The position numbers and the translations under genes are program-made. This document shows, one piece after another, positions 60,661 through 64,000 of a DNA stretch of 64,000 nucleotides (position 1 is its first letter; the number at the start of each line of letters is the position of its first letter). Location of the stretch: contig JBGTLA010000053.1 in assembly GCA_041744375.1 (NCBI GenBank), positions 1 through 64,000 on the forward strand, given 5' to 3'. Below the pieces are notes generated by a model. That model was not told the DNA's origin and did not search any database. It saw nothing but the letters and a program-made list of their open reading frames with translations. Origin of the DNA: JBGTLA01 sp041744375. GTDB lineage: Bacteria; Actinomycetota; Acidimicrobiia; Spongiisociales; ZC4RG35.

Positions 60661-61875
60661 TCACGTCTCGTCACGGGTGGCTTCGAGGAACCAGGTGGCG
60701 AGCGCCCCTTTGCCCTTCGCTTCGATCGTTCCCCGGGGCACGCACACGAAGTCCTCGGCGATGAGCCGATAGGTGCTCTCGGAGATCTGGATGCGACCCG
60801 GTTCACCGTGCGATTCCATCCGACTGGCGGTGTTCACCGTGTCGCCCCACACGTCGTATTGGAACTTGCGGGTGCCGATCACTCCGGCCACAGCCGGGCC
60901 GGAATGGATCCCGAGTCGGAACTGCAGCCCGCTGTGGCGGCTGTACTCCAGCATCTCCAATGACATGGCCGCCAGGGCGTGGGCGTGGTCCGGTCGTGCC
61001 ACGGGCACACCCGTCGCGGCCATGTAGGCGTCACCCATGGTGCGGATCTTCTCGCAGCCATGCTTGTCGGCGAGAGCGTCGAAATGTGAGAACACTTCGT
61101 TGAGGCGTCCCACCATTGTCTCGGGGTCGGTGTCGGCAGACATGACGGTGAACCCAACGATGTCGGCGAAAAGGACGCTGATCGACTCGAACCGTTTGGC
61201 CGTCGTCTGGCCGTGCTCTTTCAACTCGGACGCCACTTCAGCCGGAAGGACATTGAGCAGAAGACGCTCAGCCCGCTCCCGCTCGAACATGAGACGTTTG
61301 AGGAAGTACACCAGAACCGAGGTGACCATGGCCAGATTGCCCACCAGCACGGCCGTGAACATGGCGGTCGACAGAGTGGAGGAGGGGGGCGGTCGTGTGG
61401 CGGCAACGCGTGCCTCGACGAGGCCGAGCGCGATGGCGGCTGCGACGTAGAAAGCCCCCACCGCCGTTGCCTGTCGACGACCCAGCATGAGAACGAGAGC
61501 GAATGTCAAGCTGATACCCCACATCAGGTAGGCGCCGGAATGGGCGTATCCCCCCAAGAGGAGGTGGACCGCCACCTGGTTGGCGACGCTGGCTCCTGCC
61601 GCGAACCAGGCCGGGCCACTCACGTTGCCCGTGGCGGCGTGCCAGCCCCAACTCGTGAGGTACGCCAAGCTCAAGCCGAGCGTGACCCACCCCGCCGGGG
61701 CTTCCCCGAAACCGAAAAGGACGATCCCGATCAGGGCCGTGAGCAGGGCAGCGCCACCCAGGGCACCGGTGACCAGCCAACCCACCGTCCTCGGATTCTC
61801 GAGAGTCGCCAGCGCCTCGGCCGGGGTGGTGCGGGCGGCGAGATTGTCCCAGAACTGGCCACCAGACTCTTTCAC
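60661..61875 (-). CDS. Membrane adenylyl cyclase, class III
   Basis: 404 aa. Six membrane helices fill residues about 30-195 (VTGALGGAALLTALIGIVLF and others), then a short coiled signalling helix RERAERLLLNVLPAEVASEL and a class III cyclase domain (about 225-400). All key residues are seen: metal Asp in VLFADIVGFT and RTMGDAYMA, purine-selecting Lys in EKIRTMGD and Asp in YDVWGDTVN, and Asn-Arg in NTASRME. It therefore looks like a true cAMP-forming enzyme, unlike the two cyclases at 15-20 kb. Confidence 0.92.
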   Translation of the reverse strand: MKESGGQFWDNLAARTTPAEALATLENPRTVGWLVTGALGGAALLTALIGIVLFGFGEAPAGWVTLGLSLAYLTSWGWHAATGNVSGPAWFAAGASVANQVAVHLLLGGYAHSGAYLMWGISLTFALVLMLGRRQATAVGAFYVAAAIALGLVEARVAATRPPPSSTLSTAMFTAVLVGNLAMVTSVLVYFLKRLMFERERAERLLLNVLPAEVASELKEHGQTTAKRFESISVLFADIVGFTVMSADTDPETMVGRLNEVFSHFDALADKHGCEKIRTMGDAYMAATGVPVARPDHAHALAAMSLEMLEYSRHSGLQFRLGIHSGPAVAGVIGTRKFQYDVWGDTVNTASRMESHGEPGRIQISESTYRLIAEDFVCVPRGTIEAKGKGALATWFLEATRDET

Positions 61876-61903
61876 AGTGTCTCCTCCGCCGTGCCTACTC
61901 GGA

Positions 61904-62344
61904 TCATGGCACCAGCGAAACCGCCACCGCGACGACCGCCACGGAAACCACGGCTCCGGTCACTCCGATCGTGCGGGCGGCGCCAGCGGACGACCGCACG
62001 GCCGTCATGCCGTGAATCGCCGCCAACCCGAATGAAGAGAGTGCCAGAGCGATCTTCACAGAGAGCGCCGTCCCATACCCCGGCGAAGCAAGGCCGGCCA
62101 AAGTCACGCCACGGTGATAGGCGAGGGCCAGGCCGCTCCCGAGCAGGATGGGGATGAGGCCAAAAGTGGCCAGCCGACCAAAGCGCGACCCCAGCGCAGA
62201 TACGAGGTGGCGACGCGCCGCATCGTCCATGAGGCGGGCCGAAACTGGTCGCACCACCAGACTCAACGTCAACTGGCCACCTACCCACAGGATCGCCGCA
62301 CCCACGTGGAAGAACCGAACGACAGTCCACCCGTCCAGCCTCAT
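61904..62344 (-). CDS. CopD-like four-helix membrane protein
   Basis: 146 aa from ATG 62344, with GAGGAGGAAC upstream; the extension to 62452 is rejected. Four hydrophobic segments: VVRFFHVGAAILWVGGQLTL, LATFGLIPILLGSGLALAY, VKIALALSSFGLAAIHGM and VTGAVVSVAVVAVAVSLV. First-helix His and Trp recall the DUF2269-like protein at 16872-17318 and CopD. It precedes a cyclase gene on the same strand (28 bases), so in both places in this window such a protein is linked to a cyclase gene. Confidence 0.7.
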   Translation of the reverse strand: MRLDGWTVVRFFHVGAAILWVGGQLTLSLVVRPVSARLMDDAARRHLVSALGSRFGRLATFGLIPILLGSGLALAYHRGVTLAGLASPGYGTALSVKIALALSSFGLAAIHGMTAVRSSAGAARTIGVTGAVVSVAVVAVAVSLVP

Positions 62345-62572
62345 CCTTGTTCCTCCTCGGTAAGAAGTTGAGAATCCATCCTGGCAGGCGGCATGAGACA
62401 TGAAGACGGCGGTCAGGACCCACAATCGGCACTCGGCCCCGGCCGTCGGCATCAGCCTGCACGGAAAGGGGAAGCCGGCCCCGCCTTCGGATGGAGCCGA
62501 GCGTAATTCCGGTGTGCGAGAGAGCGGCGCGACCGGTTAGGTTCGGGGCGTGCATTTCTTCGAGGAGGTAGG

Positions 62573-64000
62573 TTGAACTCGCAATATCGGGTGGTCGTCG
62601 TCGGTGGGGGTGTGGTCGGAGCCAGCGTCTTGTATCACCTGGCGAAGCTCGGCTGGACGGACGTGGCGATCGTGGAACGCAGCGTTCTCACGGCCGGGTC
62701 GAGTTGGCACGCAGCCGGCGGGGTCCATGCTCTCAACGCCGATCCGAACATCGCCGCCCTCCAGGCCTACACCATCGACCTTCTCGCCGAGATCGAAGAT
62801 GAGTCCGGTGTCGACATCGGGCTGCACATGACGGGCGGGATCTCCGTCGCTTCTGCCCCCGAGCGGTGGGAGTGGCTGCAGGACGCCTACCGGGTGTACC
62901 AGACGATGGGTATCGAGGATGTGAGGCTCATGGAGCCCGACGAGATTCGAGAGCTGTGCCCGATCATCAACATCGACGGTGTCTTCGGTGGGCTGTGGGC
63001 CGACCGCGAGGGATACATCGATCCCTCCGCAGTGGTACACGCCTACGCCAAGGCGGCGCGTCAGCTCGGCGCCACCGTCATCGAGCACAACCGTGTCGTC
63101 GATCTGAACCTGCGAGCCGACGGGCACTGGGACGTGGTCACCGAGCAAGGCACCATCGAGGCGGAGCATGTCGTCAACGCCGCCGGGCTGTGGGCTAAGC
63201 AGGTGGGGAGGATGGTGGGTGTCGAGCTTCCGGTGTCACCCTTGGCGCATCACTTCCTCATCACCGAGGCGATTCCCGAACTCGAACAGCGGGACTCTGA
63301 GATACCGATGATGATCGACCTCGAGGGTTTTACCTACATGCGCCAGGAGCTGGGCGGCTTGCTGGTGGGGATCTATGAGATCAACCACCGGCACTGGAAC
63401 ATGGACGGTGCTCCTTGGAACTACGGGATCGAGTTGATACCTCCCGATGTGGACCGATTGTCCGACGAGCTGGCCGCCGCCATGTTCCGCTACCCGGTCC
63501 TCGAGGACACGGCCATCAACCGGTGGGTCAACGGCGCCTTCACGTTCTCTCCCGACGGAAACCCCCTCATCGGTCCCGTGCCCGGCGTGCCCAACTACTG
63601 GTCGGCGTGCGCGGTCATGGCCGGTTTCCTCCAGGGCGGGGGGGTGGGCAAGTCGCTGGCCGAGTGGATGATCGGAGGGGAGCCGGAAGAGGACATCTTC
63701 GGCATGGACGTCGCCAGGTTCGGGTCGTTCGCCGAGAACCGCGAGTACATCCGGCAGATGACGGGCCAGTTCTACTCGCGCCGTTTCGTGATGACCTACC
63801 CCAACGAGCAGTTGTGGGCAGGGCGACCGCTGCGGATGGCCCCCGCCTATGACGCCATGACCGAGGCCGGGGCACAGTGGGGATGCTCCTACGGCCTCGA
63901 GGTACCGATCTACTTTGCCGAGCAAGGATTCGAGGAGACGCCCACGTTGCGGCGCTCCAACGCTTTCGACATCGTGGGCGAAGAGTGCCGTCGGGTACGG
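62573..64000 (+). CDS. FAD-dependent oxidoreductase, dimethylglycine/sarcosine dehydrogenase-like (3' end outside window)
   Basis: At least 476 codons, open to the window end. TTG 62573 is preceded by AGGAGG. FAD-binding VVVVGGGVVGASVLYHLAKL (about residues 7-26), then SSWHAAGG with the His that binds FAD covalently in dimethylglycine dehydrogenases. The domain ends with GPVPGVPNYWSACAVMAGFL and GGGVGKSLAEWMIGGEPEED. After about residue 375 the sequence (DVARFGSFAENREYI) passes into what is usually a GcvT-like folate-binding half. Oxidative demethylation of an N-methyl amine is the expected reaction. Confidence 0.88.
   Translation, partial: MNSQYRVVVVGGGVVGASVLYHLAKLGWTDVAIVERSVLTAGSSWHAAGGVHALNADPNIAALQAYTIDLLAEIEDESGVDIGLHMTGGISVASAPERWEWLQDAYRVYQTMGIEDVRLMEPDEIRELCPIINIDGVFGGLWADREGYIDPSAVVHAYAKAARQLGATVIEHNRVVDLNLRADGHWDVVTEQGTIEAEHVVNAAGLWAKQVGRMVGVELPVSPLAHHFLITEAIPELEQRDSEIPMMIDLEGFTYMRQELGGLLVGIYEINHRHWNMDGAPWNYGIELIPPDVDRLSDELAAAMFRYPVLEDTAINRWVNGAFTFSPDGNPLIGPVPGVPNYWSACAVMAGFLQGGGVGKSLAEWMIGGEPEEDIFGMDVARFGSFAENREYIRQMTGQFYSRRFVMTYPNEQLWAGRPLRMAPAYDAMTEAGAQWGCSYGLEVPIYFAEQGFEETPTLRRSNAFDIVGEECRRVR

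Overview
The window is a dense, high-G+C bacterial segment with ATGA/GTGA gene overlaps, many GTG/TTG starts and several apparently leaderless genes. The gene style suggests an actinobacterium: NarL-type kinases with 7TM-like sensors, an XRE/AbiEii-like pair, PduC-PduD fusion, SHOCT remnant and many class III cyclases. Acidimicrobiia or a relative is my inference from gene content, not a phylogenetic result. I found no rRNA, tRNA, CRISPR array, integrase or transposase.

Layout. 0-2.8 kb: molybdate regulator fragment and modABC. 3-9.7 kb: accessory region with a GHKL ATPase, an XRE/nucleotidyltransferase toxin-antitoxin-like pair, a terpene-cyclase-fold protein, a frameshifted secreted-protein gene and an acyltransferase. 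10.3-20 kb: a signalling island with two response regulators, two paralogous sensor kinases, a receiver-cyclase fusion, a DUF2269-like membrane protein, a cNMP-binding protein and a hydrolase-cyclase fusion. 21.4-27.2 kb: a seven-gene operon for a molybdenum hydroxylase with a split Mo subunit, followed by cupin, SDR and FAH-family genes. 27.4-29.8 kb: a two-component system flanked by two near-identical palindromes. 30-38.5 kb: SMP-30 lactonase, isochorismatase-fold protein, a Liv-type ABC importer, an epimerase and an RraA-like protein. 38.6-41.3 kb: a B12-dependent diol dehydratase on the opposite strand. 41.4-51.2 kb: aldehyde dehydrogenases, SDR, a TPP enzyme, a tautomerase, a 2-oxoglutarate-semialdehyde-forming and -oxidising pair, and ATP-type PEP carboxykinase. 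51-64 kb: CPBP protease, hydrolase, alcohol dehydrogenase, lactate permease, a probable selenoprotein, OsmC, DUF302, an adenylyl cyclase and an FAD oxidoreductase cut by the window end.

How it fits together. The molybdate importer would supply the molybdenum hydroxylase. Uptake by the Liv transporter, an SDR, the SMP-30 lactonase, the FAH-type dehydratase and the semialdehyde dehydrogenase resemble an oxidative (Weimberg-like) route from a sugar or sugar acid to 2-oxoglutarate, with PckA leading to PEP. The sugar-acid dehydratase step is not in the window. The PAS-containing two-component system at 27.4-29.8 kb probably controls both flanking catabolic operons through the shared palindrome.

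Most notable. (1) A peroxiredoxin-like gene at 57540-58226 has an in-frame TGA where the active-site Cys should be, followed about 20 nt later by a GGUC-loop hairpin, so it is a likely selenoprotein. (2) Two adjacent kinases have complementary defects: one has Asn for the phospho-acceptor His but an intact ATPase domain, the other keeps His but has a ruined N-box. They are translationally coupled to a receiver-cyclase. (3) Two families of short extragenic repeats occur: a 90-bp element with terminal inverted repeats, and a 65-68-bp hairpin element.
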